A stretch of DNA of 64,000 nt from Owenia fusiformis (taxonomy: Eukaryota > Annelida > Polychaeta > Sabellida > Oweniidae): assembly GCA_903813345.2 (NCBI GenBank), contig CAIIXF020000007.1:6639730-6703729 (forward strand), written 5' to 3'. The position numbers and the translations under genes are program-made. The notes under the pieces are model-generated. The model was not told the origin of the DNA, did not search any database, and saw only the letters and a list, made by a program, of their open reading frames with translations. How positions within the stretch are numbered: position 1 is the stretch's first letter; every line of letters starts with the position of its first letter. Below, piece by piece: positions 1 through 12,891 of this stretch.

Positions 1-2510
1 TCTCCAAATTTAACATATGAGCTATGAAATAAGGGTAGAATTTTCTCAGGAATCCGAATCTGCAAACCAAATTTTAATCCGACTTCCCGTTCGGAAGTTA
101 TGGCGTTTTGAAAGCTCAAAAATCGCTAAATTTGGTGCCCATGTTAAGTCAATGGGAAAAAAGATTTTTTTGAAGTGAAAAATACGAAATATAGACTGAG
201 TTCAGCTAAATATAATGAAAGCTTTTAAAAGAAGGGGACCTCATAAGCCATCTAGCTTCAAAATTTGGACACCAAAATGCCTAGGTCAAAATCTAGGTCA
301 AATTCAAAGTTTTTCCTTATTTTTGCGATTCTGACACAACAGATTAATTATATTCTTCGAAATTTTGTGTACATGTAGCTAAGAGTCTGCTAATAGTGTT
401 AGCCTTTTGCCGTCAGAAAGTATTTTGCCCCATTTTTGAGATATGGTGTCCGAAAAGTAGGTCAAAATAAATAATTCTCAAAATTTGACGTTTGAGTTAT
501 GAATTAAGTATAGAATTTTCTCAGGAATCCGAATCTGCAAACCAAATTTCGATCCGACTTCCGGTTTGGAAGTTATGGCGTGTCCGAAAAGTAGGTCAAA
601 ATAAAAAGTTTCCAAATTTAACGTATGAGCTATGAATTAAGGATAAAATTTTCTCTGGAATCCAAATCTGCAAACCAAATTTCGATCCGACTTCCGGTTC
701 GGAAGTTATGGCGTTTTGAAAGCTCAAAAATCGCTAAATTTGGTGCCCCATGTTATGTCAATGGGAAAAAATATTTTTTTGAAGTGTAAAATACGAGATA
801 TAGACTAAGTACAGCTAAACATAATGGAAGCCCATAAAAGAAGGGGACCTCAAAACCTTCCAATCTTGAAAATTTGGACAACAAAATGCCTAGGTCAAAA
901 TCTAGGTGAAATTCAAAGCTTTTCCTTATTTTTGCGATTCTGACACTACACTTTAATTATATTCTTCGAAATTGTGTATACATGTAGCCAAGATTGTGCT
1001 AATAGTGTTAGCCTTTTGCCGTCAAAAAGTATTTTGACCCACTTTTGAGATATAGTGTCCCAAAAGTAGGTCAAAATAAAAAAATCTTCAAATGTAACGT
1101 ATGAGTTATGAATAAGGGGTAGAATTTTATCAGGAATCCGAATCTGCAAATCAAATTTTGATTCGACCTCCTGTTCGGAAGTTATGGTGTTTTGAAAGCT
1201 CAAAAATCGCTAAATTTGCTGCCCCATGTTATGTCAATGGGAAAAAAGATTTTTTTGAAGTGTAAAATACGAGATATAGACTGAGTACAGCTTAATATAA
1301 TGAAAGCCTATTAAAGAAGGGGACCTCGAAGGCTACTTAGCTCCAAAGTTTGGACACCAAAATGCCTAGGTCAAAATCTTGGTCAAATTTATATTTTTCC
1401 CTTATTTTTGCGATTCTGACACTATATTTAAATGATTTGCTTTAAGATTTTGTATACAGGTAGCAAAGAGTATGCTAATAGTGTTAGCGTTTTGCCGTCA
1501 GAAAGTATTTTGACCCACTTTTGAGATATGGTGTCAGAAAAGTAGGCCAAAGTTAAAAGTTTTCCAAATTTAACGTATGAGTTATGAATTAAGGGTAGAA
1601 TTTTCTCAGAAATCTAGATCTGCAAACCAAATTTCGATCCGACTACTTGTTCTGAAGTTATGGCGTTTTGAAATCTCAAAAATCGCTAAATTTGGTGCCC
1701 AATGTTAAATCAATGGGACCGAATAATTTTTTGAAGTATAAAAATACGAGATATAGAATGAGTACAGCTAAACATAATGAAAGCCCATAGAAGAAGGGGA
1801 CCTCAAAAGCTACTTTCCTTCAAAGTTTGGACACCAAAATACCTAGTTCAAAATCTAGGTCAAATTCATAGTTTTTTTTATTTTGCGATTCTGACACTAC
1901 ACTTCAATGATATTCTCCGAAATTTTGTAAACTTGTAGCAAAGAGTGTGCTAATAATGTTAACATTTTGCCGTCAATAAGTTTTTTGACCCACTTTTGAG
2001 ATATGGTGTCCGAAATGTAGGTCAAAATAAAAAGTTCTCCAATTTTAAAGTATGAGTTATGAATTAGGGGTAGAATTTCCTCAGGAATCCAGATCTGAAA
2101 TTAAAATTGCAATCCGACCCCCGGTTTAGATTCTACGCCATTTTGAAGTTTGAAATTCGCACTTGCCAGTATTCACGATGCAGATTGATCAAATATACTT
2201 TCAAAAATTCCTGCATACCCTACTTTACCTCTCTACCTACTCAGCTACTTATTTGACTACTTACTCAATTACTTAATTAGTTATTACTTACTTAGCAACT
2301 TACTCAGCTACTAACTCAGGTACTTACTAAGCTACTTACTCAGCTACCTACTCAGCTATTTACTCAGTTACTTACTCAGCTACTTACTCAACTACTACTA
2401 AGGTACTTACTCAGCTAATTACTCAGTTACTTACTCAGCTCTTTACTGATCTATCTAGGTAAAATAAATCTGGAGTCTTAAATTGAACTTGTTCAATTTC
2501 ACAAATCTAG
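1..2510 (+). mobile_element. Array element 1, 5' part outside window
   Basis: It contains ~475-bp units starting near 3, 611, 1087, 1563 and 2038, plus a ~133-bp truncated unit near 478. It then has an ACTCAGCTAC-type minisatellite and the 3' end: ATCTGGAGTCT, a palindrome at 2480-2499 and CTAG at 2507-2510. The 5' end is cut by the window edge. Confidence 0.75.
2225..2450 (+). repeat. 10-bp minisatellite (ACTCAGCTAC-like)
   Basis: Degenerate tandem TACTCAGCTACT units fill the pre-terminal part of element 1. The same tract recurs at about 7810-8025, 14690-14905, 17520-17725, 19480-19680, 23540-23735, 27375-27590 and 31330-31550, always just before the 3' end. Confidence 0.85.
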
Positions 2511-5411
2511 TTATTATTATTCTTTCAGAATCTTCCTCCTTCCCAGATTTCTCACCAACTAGAAGAGCTTACTTTAAGCTGCTTAGATGATCAACTAGGG
2601 AATGTACCTGGGATGATGGGAAATTAGGTCAAATTTTTATCTAGGTCAAAGGTCAAGAACTAGGTCAAATCCAGTACTTTGTCACTTTTTTCAATTTTCT
2701 CGGTCGTCCTTCAATATTTTCAATCCGGGTTTTTTTCATTGTGTTCCTCATAAAAAAGTAGGGGAAAACAGGTCGATTTAGTTTTTTGATATCTCAAACC
2801 GATTTCGAGATATCAGTGTCCGAAAACGAGGTCCAAAAAAAGGTTCTCCCAATTAAATGTCCAGGCTACTGGTCTTGTAGGAAATTTTCTCAGGATTTCG
2901 AATCTGAAAACCAAATTTCGATCGGACTTCCGGTTCGGAAGTAATATCGTTTTGAAAGCTCAAAAATCGCTAAATTTGGTGTCCCATGTTAATTCAATGG
3001 AAAAAAAGATTTTTTTGAAGTGTAAAATATGAGATATAGACTAAGTACAGCTAAACATAATGGAAGCCCATAAAAGAAAGGGACCTCAAAAGCCATCTAG
3101 CTTAAAAATTTGGACACACAAATGCCTAGGTCAAAATCTAGGTCAAATTCAAAGTTTTTCCTTATTTTTGCGATTCTGACACTACACTTTAATTATATTC
3201 TTCGAAATTGTGTATACATGTAGCCAAGAGTATGCTTATAGTGTTAGCCTTTTGCCGTCAGAAAGTATTTTGACCCACTTTTGAGATATGGTGTCCCAAA
3301 AGTAGGTCAAAATATAAAGTTCTTCAAATTTAACGTATGAGTTATGAATTAGGGGTAGAATTTTGTCAGGAATCCGGATCTGCAAACCAAATTTCGATCA
3401 GACTTCCGGTTCGGAAGTTATGGCGTGTCCGAAAAGTAGGTCAAAATAAAAAGTTCTACAAATTCAACGTATGAGTTATGAATTAAGGGTAGAATTATCC
3501 TAGGAATCCGAATCTGCAAACCAAATTTCAATCCGACTTTTGGTTTGGAAGTTATGGCGTTTTGAAAGCTCAAAAATCGCTAAATTTGGTGCCCATGTTA
3601 AGTCAATGGGAAAAAAGATTTTTTTGAAGTGAAAAATACGAAATATAGACTGAGTTCAGCTAAATATAATGGAAGCTTTTAAAAGAAGGGGACCTCAAAA
3701 GCCATCTAGCTTAAATATTTGGACACACAAATGCCTAGGTCAAAATCTAGGTCAAATTCAAAGTTTTTCCTTATTTTTGCAATTCTGACACTACACTTTA
3801 ATTATATTCTTCGAAATTGTGTATACATGTAGCCAAGAGTATGCTTATAGTGTTAGCCTTTTGCCGTCAAAAAGTATTTTGACCCACTTTTGAGATATGG
3901 TGTCCCAAAAGTAGGTCAAAATAAAAAATCTTCAAATTTAACGTATGAGTTATAAATAAGGGGTAGAATTTTATCAGGAATCCGAATCTGCAAACCAAAT
4001 TTCAATCCGACTTTTGGTTTGGAAGTTATGGCGTTTTGAAAGCTCAAAAATCGCTAAATTTGGTGCCCATGTTAAGTCAATGGGAAAAAAGATTTTTTTG
4101 AAGTGAAAAATACGAAATATAGACTGAGTTCAGCTAAATATAATGAAAGCATTTAAAAGAAGGGGACCTCATAAGCCATCTAGCTTCAAAATTTGGACAC
4201 CAAAATGCCTAGGTCAAAATCTAGGTCAAATTCAAAGTTTTTCCTTATTTTTGCGATTCTGACACTACACTTTAATTATATTCTTCGAAATTGTGTATAC
4301 ATGTAGCAAAGAGTGTGCTTATAGTGTAAGCCTTTTGCCGTCAAAAAGTATTTTGACCCACTTTGAGATATGGTGTCCCAAAAGTAGGTCAAAACAAAAA
4401 AATCTTCAAATTTAACGTTTGAGTTATGAATAAGGGGTAGAATTTTATCAGGAGTCCGAATCTGCAAATTAAATTTTGATTCGACCTCCTGTTCGGAAGT
4501 TATGGCGTTTTGAAAGCTCTAAAATCATTAAATTTGCTGCCCCATGTTATGTCAATGGGAAAAACGATTTTTTTGAAGTGTAAAATACGAGATATAGACT
4601 GAGTACAGCTTAATATAATGAAAGCCTATTAAAGAAGGGGACCTCGAAGGCTACTTAGCTCCAAAATTTGGACACCAAAATGCCTAGGTCAAAATCTAGG
4701 TCAAATTTATAGTTTTCCCTTATTTTTGCGATTCTGACACTATTTTTAAATGATTTGCTTTAAAATTTTGTATACAGGTAGCAAAGAGTATGCTAATAGT
4801 GTTAGCGTTTTGCCGTCAGAGATTATTTTGACCCACTTTTGAGATATGGTGTCCGAAAAGTAGGCCAAAGTAAAAGGTTTTCCAAACTTAACGTATGAGT
4901 TATGAATTAAGGGTAGCATTTTCTCAGAAATCTAGATTTGCAAACCAAATTTCGATCCGACTACTTGTTCTGAAGTTATGGCGTTTTGAGATCTCAAAAA
5001 TCGCTAAATTTGGTGCCCCATGTTAAATCAATGGGACCGAATAATGTTTTGAAGTGTAAAAATACGAGATATAGAATGAGTACAGCTAAACATAATGAAA
5101 GCCCATAGAAGAAGGGGACATCAAAAGCTGCTTTCCTTCAAAGTTTGGACACCAAAATACCTAGTTCAAAATCTAGGTCAAATTCATAGTTTTTTTTATT
5201 TTGCGATTCTGACACTACACTTCAATGATATTCTCCGAAATTTTGTATACTTGTAGCAAAGAGTGTGCTAATAATGTTAACATTTTGTCGTCAATAAGTT
5301 TTTTGACCCACTTTTGAGATATGGTGTCCGAAATGTAGGTCAAAATAAAAAGTTCTCCAATTTTAAAGTATGAGTTATGAATTAGGGGTAGAATTTCCTC
5401 AGGAATCCGGA

Positions 5412-6206
5412 GGGTGTCTACAAAACTAAGACCTAAGACCTACAAAACTAAGACCCCCACGTAATAAAACTAAGACCCTGTTATAAAACTAAGACCCCCA
5501 CGTTATAAAACTAAGACCCTGTTATAAAACTAAGACCCCCCACGTAATAAAGCTAAGACCCTGTTATCAAACTAAGACCCCCCACGTAATAAAACTAAGA
5601 CCCTGTTATAAAACTAAGACCCCTCACGTTATAAAACTAAGACCCCCCACGTAATAAAACTAAGACCCTGTTATAAAACTAAGACCCCCCACGTTATAAA
5701 ACCAAGACCCTGTTATAAAACTAAGACCCTGTTATAAAACTAAGACCCCCCACGTAATAAAACTAAGACCCTGTTATAAAACTAAGACCCTGTTATAAAA
5801 CTAAGACCCTCAACGTAATAAAACTAAGACCCTCCACGTAATAAAACTAAGACCCTGTTATAAAACTAAGACCCCCCACGTTATAAAACTAAGACCCTGT
5901 TATAAAACTAAGACCCCCCACGTAATAAAACTAAGACCCTGTTATAAAACTAAGACCCCCAACGTAATAAAACTAAGACCCTGTTATAAAACTAAGACCC
6001 TCCACGTAATAAAACTAAGACCCTGTTATAAAACTAAGACCCCCCACGTTATAAAACTAAGACCCTGTTATAAAACTAAGACCCCCGACGTAATAAAACT
6101 AAGACCCTGTTATAAAACTAAGACCCCCCACGTTATAAAACTAAGACCCTGTTATAAAACTAAGACCCCCACGTTGTAAAACTAAGACCCTGTTATAAAA
6201 CTAAGA
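5412..6206 (+). repeat. Left minisatellite arm of the foldback element
   Basis: This tandem array holds roughly 38 CTAAGACC-headed units alternating between GTTATAAAA and CCACGTAATAAAA tails. Unit tails vary (TTATAAAA, AATAAAA, TTGTAAAA), and single-C length changes are frequent. Confidence 0.92.
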
Positions 6207-6579
6207 ATCAATCATCGTGCCTTGCTCTGCTCGCGAGGTAGTCTTGCCTCTGGCACATGTGTTCCCCAGTAACATACAGATTCTACAAAAGATAGTCTTA
6301 TAGATATAGATATAAAGATAAGCTTAAGGTCTTGGAGAAGTTATTCGAAATTTACACCAAACAGGAAATGAAAAAACCATGTGATTTTAGATTTTTTGAA
6401 CTAAGATAGCAGAGTTCTGCTTTGATCTTCAGTCATTTTTACTACTCCCATTTATCATTTACATGACCAGGATCACAATGGTCATGTCAAAATGACCCTA
6501 ACCATGCTGAAATGGTTTTTCAGCCCTCTGAAAATGTGACTGAAAAAAGTTAAAAGTAAGGGTATCGGTAAGGTCACTG

Positions 6580-6835
6580 AACATAATATTTTGATTTTTT
6601 CAAAAAATGTGCCCAATATATTGCTTCAAATGATAGGAGCTTTGAAAATAAGAAAAATTGTCTGAAACAAAAATTGTGGTCAGAAAAAGGAAAATAGACC
6701 TCTTTTCAAATCATTTTTTTCATTTTTTTTTCATTTTTTCTCTAGACTATTTCTAGAAATTTAATCAAAATGTCAAAGCTCCTATCTTTTAGAGCAATAT
6801 GTTGGACACATTTTCTGAAAAATTCAAAATATTCT
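6580..6835. repeat. Inner diverged inverted repeat of the foldback element
   Basis: GATAGGAGCTTTGA near 6632 is matched by TCAAAGCTCCTATC near 6773. The similarity continues outward through ATATTGC and AAAATGTG to both minisatellite arms. The inner repeat is more diverged than the outer arms. Confidence 0.75.
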
Positions 6836-7657
6836 GGGGGGTCTTAGTTTTATAACAGGGTCTTAGTTTTATTACGTGGGGGTCTTAGTTTTGTAACAGT
6901 GTCTTAGTTTTATAACGTGGGGGTCTTAGTTTTATAACAGGGTCTTAGTTTTATTACGTGGGGGGGTCTTATTTTTATAACAGGGTCTTAGTTTTATAAC
7001 GTGGGGGGTCTTAGTTTTATAACAGGGTCTTAGTTTTATTACGTGGGGGGTCTTAGTTTTATAACGTGGGGGGTCTTAGTTTTATAACAGGGTCTTAGTT
7101 TTATTACGTGGGGGGTCTTAGTTTTATAACAGGGTCTTAGTTTTATAACGTGGGGGTCTTAGTTTTATAACAGGGTCTTAGTTTTATAACGTGGGGGGTC
7201 TTAGTTTTATAACAGGGTCTTAGTTTTATTACGTGGGGGGTCTTAGTTTTATAACAGGGTCTTAGTTTTATAACGTGGGGGTCTTAGTTTTATAACAGGG
7301 TCTTAGTTTTATAACGTGGGGGTCTTAGTTTTATTACAGGGTCTTAGTTTTATTACGTGGGGGGTCTTAGTTTTATATCAGGGTCTTAGTTTTATAACGT
7401 GGGGGGTCTAAGTTTTATAACAGGGTCTTAGTTTTATAACGTGGGGGGTCTTAGTTTTATAACAGGGTCTTAGTTTTATAACGTGGGGGTCTTAGTTTTA
7501 TAACAGGGTCTTAGTTTTATTACATGGGGGGTCTTAGTTTTATAACATGGTCTTAGTCTTATAACGTGGGGGGTCTTAGTTTTATAACAGGGTCTTAGTT
7601 TTATTATGTGGGGGGTCTTAGTTTTGTAGGTCTTATGTCTTAGTTTTGTAGACACCC
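6836..7657 (-). repeat. Right minisatellite arm of the foldback element
   Basis: This is the reverse complement of the left arm: repeated GGTCTTAGTTTTAT units with CAGG or ACGTGGGG linkers, ending in the inverted terminus at GTAGACACCC. Confidence 0.92.
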
Positions 7658-8083
7658 GGAATCCGGATCTGAAATCAAAATTGCAATCCGACCCCCGGTT
7701 TAGATTCTACGCCATTTTGAAGTTTGAAATTCGCACTTGCCAGTATTCACGATGCAGATTGATCAAATATACTTTCAAAAATTCCTGCATACCTTACTTT
7801 ACCTCTCTACCTACTCAGCTACTTATTTGACTACTTACTCAATTACTTAATTAGTTATTACTTACTTAGCAACTTACTCAGCTACTAACTCAGGTACTTA
7901 CTCAGCTACTTACTCAGCTACCTACTCAGCTTTTTACTCAGTTACTTACTCAGCTACTTACTCAACGACTACTAAGGTACTTACTCAGCTAATTACTCAG
8001 TTACTTACTCAGCTCTTTACTGATCAATCTAGGTCAAATAAATCTGGAGTCTTAAATTGAACTTGTTCAATTTCACAAATCTA

Positions 8084-9713
8084 GTTATTATTATTATTAG
8101 ACTCCAGATTGAAAATCTGGAGTCTATTGCTTTTGCCAGTTTTCTTATTATTCTTTCTTTCCGCGTTTTCTCAGCAACTAGAGGGACTTTCTGAAATCTG
8201 CTTACATAGTTAAAAAGGTAATGAGACCTAGTTTCCCGGAAATTAGGTCAAATTTTTATCTAGGTCAAAGGTCAAAATCTAGGTCAAATTATCATTTTGT
8301 GAATTATCTTTGTCATTTTTCAATATTTTTTCAAAAATTTTTTTTTAACGTGTAGCCAAGAAAAAGACGATTCGACAATGAGATATCAGTTTTTTGATTA
8401 CTTCTACCGATTTTGAGATATTGCGTCCGGAAAGTAGGTCAAACGAAAAAGTTCTCCAAATTCAACGTATGAGTCATGAAATAAGTGTAAAATTTCCTCA
8501 GGAATCCAAATCTGCAAACCAAATTTTGATCCGACTTCCGGTTCGGAAGCTATAGCGTTTTGAAATCGCTAAATTTGGTGCCCATGTTAAGCCAATGGGA
8601 AAAAAGACTTTTTCGAAGTGTAAAATACAAGATATAGACTGAGCACAGCTTAACATAATGAATGCCTATAAAAGAAGGGGACCTCAAAAGCTACCTAGCT
8701 TCAAAATTTGGACACCAAAATGCCTAGGTCAAAATCTAGGTCAAATTCATAGTTTTTCCTTATTTTTACGATTCTGACACTACACTTTAATAATTTGCTT
8801 CAAAATTTTGTATACAGGTAGCAAAGAGTGTACTTATAGTGTTAGCCTTTTGCCGTCAGAAAGTATTTTGACCCACTTTTGAGATATGGTGTCCGAAAAG
8901 TAGGTCAAAATAAAAATTTCTCATAATTTAACATATGAGCCATGAGTTAAGGGTAGAATTTTCTCAGGAATCCGAATCTGCAAACTAAATTTCAATCCGA
9001 CTTTTCGTTGGGAAGTTATGGCGTTTTGAAAGCTCAAAAATCGCTAATTTTGGTGCCCCATGTTATGTCAATGAGAAAAAAGATTTTTTTGAAGTGTAAA
9101 ATACCAGATAAGGACTGAGTACAGCTTAAGATTCTGAAAGTCTATAAAAGAAGGGGACCTGGAAGGCTATCTAGCTTTAAAATTTGGACACCAAAATCCC
9201 TAGGTCAAAATCTAGGTCAAATACATAGTTTTTCCTTATTTTTGCGATTCTGGCACTACACTTTTATGATTTGCTTCAAAATTTTGTATACAGGTAGCAA
9301 AGAGTGGGCTTATAGTGTTAGCCTTTTGCCGTCAGAGAGTATTTTGACCCACTTTTGAGATATGGTGTCCGAAAAGTAGGTCAAAATAAAAATTCTCCAA
9401 ATTTTACATATGAGTTATGAATTAAGGGTAGAATTTTCTCAGGAGTCCGAATCTTTAAACCAAATTTCAATCTAACTTCTGGTTAGATAGTTATAGCGGT
9501 TTGAAGTCTCGAAAAGTCGATATGATGATATCCCCATGTTAAGCCAATGGAGTCGAAGATAAAAAATTGAGAGTTGTCTAAATGTCTAAATTCTAGCTGA
9601 CTCGATCAGCTTATTCTGGATGACTCAGCTTACAAGTATTCTGGATGACTCAGCTTTAAAAAAAGTATTAAATCTGGAGTCTTAAATTGAACTTGTTCAA
9701 TTTACATGTCTAG
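8084..9713 (+). mobile_element. Array element 3
   Basis: A single 5' hairpin module lies at 8099-8125, followed by a body opening with TTTCTCAGCAACTAG and ~475-bp units near 8454, 8930 and 9398. The tail belongs to the type with repeated GATGACTCAGCTTA. The 3' palindrome is at 9684-9703 and CTAG at 9710-9713. Confidence 0.75.
8099..8125 (+). repeat. 5' terminal hairpin module of the main array family
   Basis: AGACTCCAGAT..ATCTGGAGTCT folds into an 11-bp stem with a 3-5 nt loop and is followed by ATTGCTTTTGCCAGTTTTC. Further copies: 11361-11386, 11415-11439, 17797-17822, 17851-17875, 17903-17929, 19819-19843, 23791-23816, 23848-23873, 25329-25355 and 25380-25405. The right arm equals the 3' subterminal motif of the element. 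Confidence 0.88.
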
Positions 9714-11355
9714 TTATTCTTCCTCCTCACCAAATTTCTCGTCAACTATAACAGCTTACTTAATCCAACTAACATGGTTAACTAAGAACTGTATCCGGCT
9801 TTCTGGGAAATTAGGTCAAATTTCTATCTAGGTCATAGGTCAAGAACTAGGTCAAATCTTGGATTTTCACTAATTCACCACTTTTCTCAGTCGTCTTTCA
9901 ATATTTTTGATCCGGGTTTTTTTCATCATGTTCCTTGGAAAAAACGCTAATTCCGTAAGGCAAATCGTTTTTTGATTACTCTTACCGATTTTGAGATATT
10001 GCGTCCGAAAAGTAGGTCAGAACAACAAACTCTCCAAATTCAACATGTGAGTTATGAAATAAGTGTAGAATGATCTCAGGAATCCGAATTTGCAAACCAA
10101 ATTTAGATCAGACTTCCGGTTCGGAAGTTATGGCGTTTTGAAAGCTCAAAAATCGCTAAATTTGGTGCCTATGTTAAGTCAATGGGAAAAAAGACTTTTT
10201 CGAACTGTAAAATACAGGATATTGACTGAGTACAGCTTAACATAATGAATGCTTATAAAAGAAGAGGACCTCAAAAGCTACATATCTTCAAAATTTGGAC
10301 ACCAAAATGCCTAGGTCAAAATCTAGGTCAAATTCATAGTTTTTCCTTATTTTTACGATTCTGACACTACACTTTAATAATTTACTTCAAAATTTTGTAT
10401 ACAGGTAGCAAAGAGTGTGCTAATAGTGTTAGCCTTTTGCCGTCAGAAAGTATTTTGACCCACTTTTGAGATATGGTGTCCGAAAAGTAGGTCAAAATAA
10501 AAAATTCTCCAGATTCAACGTATGAGTTATGAATTAAGGGTAGAATTTTCTCAGGAATCTGAATCTGCAAACCAAATTTCAATCCGACTTCCGGTTCGGA
10601 AGTTATGGCGTGTCCAAAAAGTAGGTCAAAATAAAAAAATTCCAAATTTAACGTATGAGTTATGAATTAGGGGTAGAATTTTCTCAGAAATCAGAATCTT
10701 TAAATTTGGTGCCCCATGTTATGTCAATGAGAAAAAGGATTTTTTGAAGTGTAAAATACCAGATATAGACTGAGTACAGCTTAATATTCTGAAAGCCTAT
10801 AAAAGGAGGGGACCTCGAAGGCTATCTAGCTTTAAAATTTGGACGCAAAAATGCCTTGGTCAAGATCTAGGTCAAATTCATAGTTTTTCCTTATTTTTGC
10901 GATTCTGACATTACACTTTAAGGATTTGGTTCAAAATTTTGTATACAGGTAGCAAAGAGTGTGCTTATAGTGTTAGCCTTCTGCCGTCAGAAAGTTTTTT
11001 GACCCACTTTTGAGATATGGTGTCCGAAATGTAGGTCAAAATAAAAAATTCTCAAGATTTAACGTATGAGTTATGAATTAAGGGTAGAATTTTCTCAGAA
11101 ATCAGAATCTTTAAACCAAATTTCAATCTAACTTCTGGTTAGATAGTTATAGCGGTTTGAAGTCTCGAAAAGTCGATATGATGATATCCCCATGTTAAGC
11201 CAATAGAGTCGAAGATAGCCTTCTTTAAAGTTGTCTATATTCTAGCTGACTCAGCTTATTCTGAATGACTCAGCTTACAAGTACTGGATGACTCAGCTTA
11301 AAAAAAGTTTTAAATCTGGAGTCTTAAATTGAACTTGTTCAATTTACATGTCTAG
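9714..11355 (+). mobile_element. Array element 4
   Basis: It starts directly with TTATTCTTCCTCC and has no 5' hairpin. Units begin near 10033, 10508 and 11053, with a shortened one near 10640. The tail includes GCTGACTCAGC at 11245-11255. The 3' palindrome is at 11326-11345 and CTAG at 11352-11355. Confidence 0.75.
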
Positions 11356-12891
11356 TTATTAGACTCCAGATGAAAATCTGGAGTCTATTGCTTTTGCCAG
11401 TTTTCTTTATTATTAGACTCCAGATGAAATCTGGAGTCTATTGTTTTCGTCAGTTTTCTTATTATTATTATTCTTCTTCTTATTATTCTATCCCAGTTTT
11501 CTCAATAACCATAAGGTCTTCAGTAAAGTCAATCATTTGGTCAATTTAGGTTCAGTATCTAGTTCTCTGGAAATTGGGTCAAATTTTTATCTAGGTCAAA
11601 GGTCAAGATCTAGGTCAAATCCAGTACTTTGTCACTTTTTTCGATTTTCTCGGTCATCCTTCAATATTTTTGATCCGGGTTTTTTTCATTGTGTTCCTTA
11701 TAAAAAAGTAGGAAACCTAGGGTCGATTTAGTTTTTTGATATCTCAAACCGATTTCGAGATATCAGTGTCCGAAAACGAGGTCCAAAAAAAAGTTCTCCG
11801 AATCAAATGTCCAGGATATTAGTCTTATAGGAAATCTTCTCAGAATTCCGAATCTGAAAACGAAATTTCGATCCGACTTCCAGTTCGGAAGTTATGGCGT
11901 TTTGAAAACTCAAAAATCGCTAAATTTGGTGCCCATGTTAAGTCAATGGGAAAAAATATTTTTTTGAAGTGAAAAATACGGAATAAAGACTGAGTTCAGC
12001 TTCATATAATCAAAGCCTTTAAAAGAAGGAGACCTCAAAAGCCATCTAGCTTCAAAATTTGGACACCGAAATGCCTAGGCCAAAATCTAGGTCAAATTCA
12101 TAGGTTTTCCTTATTTTTTCGATTCTGACACTACACTTTAATTATATTCTTCGAAATTGTGTATACATGTAGCCAAGAATATGCTAATAGTGTTAGCCTT
12201 TTGCCGTCAGAAAGTATTTTGACCCACTTTTGAGATATGGTGTCCGAAAAGTAGGTCAAAATAAAAAGTTCTCCAAATTGAATATATGAGTTATGAATTA
12301 AGGGTAGAATTCTGTCAGGAATCCGAATCTGCAAACCAAATGTCGATCCGACTTCCGGTTCGGAAGTTATGGCGTGTCCGAAAACTAGGTCAAAATCAAA
12401 AATCTCCAAATTTAACGTATGAGTTATGAATTAGGGGTAGAATTTTGTCAGGAATCCGAATCTGCAAATCAAATTTCGATCCGACTACCGGTTCGGAAGT
12501 GATAGCGTTTTGAAATTTCGAGAAAAATCGATCTGATGGTATCCTGATAGAAAGTCAAGAGTAGAGAAGAAAATATTGAAAAATTCATCCATCCTTCCTA
12601 TCTCATCCTACCCTTTCCTTCCTATCTATCCTTCCTTCATATCTTTTCCTTCCTATCCTTCCTATCCTATCCTATCCTTTCTTCCTATTCTATTCTATCC
12701 TATCCTTCTTTCTTATTCTATCCTATCATTCTTTCCTATTCTATCTTATCCTACCTTCCTATTTTATTTATCCATCTCTTTCTAGATGACTCAGCTTATT
12801 CTGGATGACTCGGCTTATTCTGGATGACTCGGCTAAAAAAAGTCTAGATCTGGAGTCTGAAATTGAACTTCGTTCAATTTCCAAAATCTAG
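11356..12891 (+). mobile_element. Array element 5 with pyrimidine-rich tail
   Basis: Two 5' hairpin modules (11361-11386 and 11415-11439) precede the body. A pyrimidine (CCTAT-like) tract at 12583-12785 replaces the minisatellite. The 3' palindrome uses a TTC loop (12860-12880), a variant shared with element 12. Confidence 0.75.
12583..12785 (+). repeat. Pyrimidine-rich CCTAT/CCTTC simple repeat
   Basis: This is a one-strand polypyrimidine tract of CCTATCCTTCC-like units in element 5. Its counterpart in element 12 is at 25010-25205. Confidence 0.9.

Larger units (their letters stand above)
5412..7657. mobile_element. Foldback-like DNA transposon with minisatellite inverted repeats
   Basis: The left end GGGTGTCTACAAAACTAAGA and the right end are inverted complements. 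Both arms (about 5412-6206 and 6836-7657) are tandem arrays of alternating ~19-bp (CTAAGACCCTGTTATAAAA) and ~22-bp (CTAAGACCCCCCACGTAATA..) units, in opposite orientation. The centre (6207-6835) is unique apart from a second, diverged inverted repeat. The target GGAATCCGGA is duplicated at 5402-5411 and 7658-7667, and an uninterrupted target is seen near 17,373. The centre shows no long ORF, so the copy is non-autonomous. Long repeat-built arms recall Drosophila FB and sea urchin TU elements. A 9-11 bp duplication also fits Mutator-like elements; the superfamily is unassigned. Confidence 0.88.
2511..8083 (+). mobile_element. Array element 2, interrupted by a foldback-like insertion
   Basis: It opens with TTATTATTATTC and a leader (2520-2830) with the recurring AGGTCAAAGGTCA motif and the inverted pair GATATCTC..GAGATATC. 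About six ~475-bp units follow. The element is split at 5411/7658 by a 2,246-bp insertion and resumes with the ACTCAGCTAC minisatellite. The 3' palindrome is at 8054-8073 and CTAG ends near 8083. Confidence 0.75.

Noticed and set aside
5412-7657. Possible telomere-like or centromeric satellite
   Set aside because: The units face inward as two inverted arms with a flanking target duplication, which identifies a transposon and not a satellite block.
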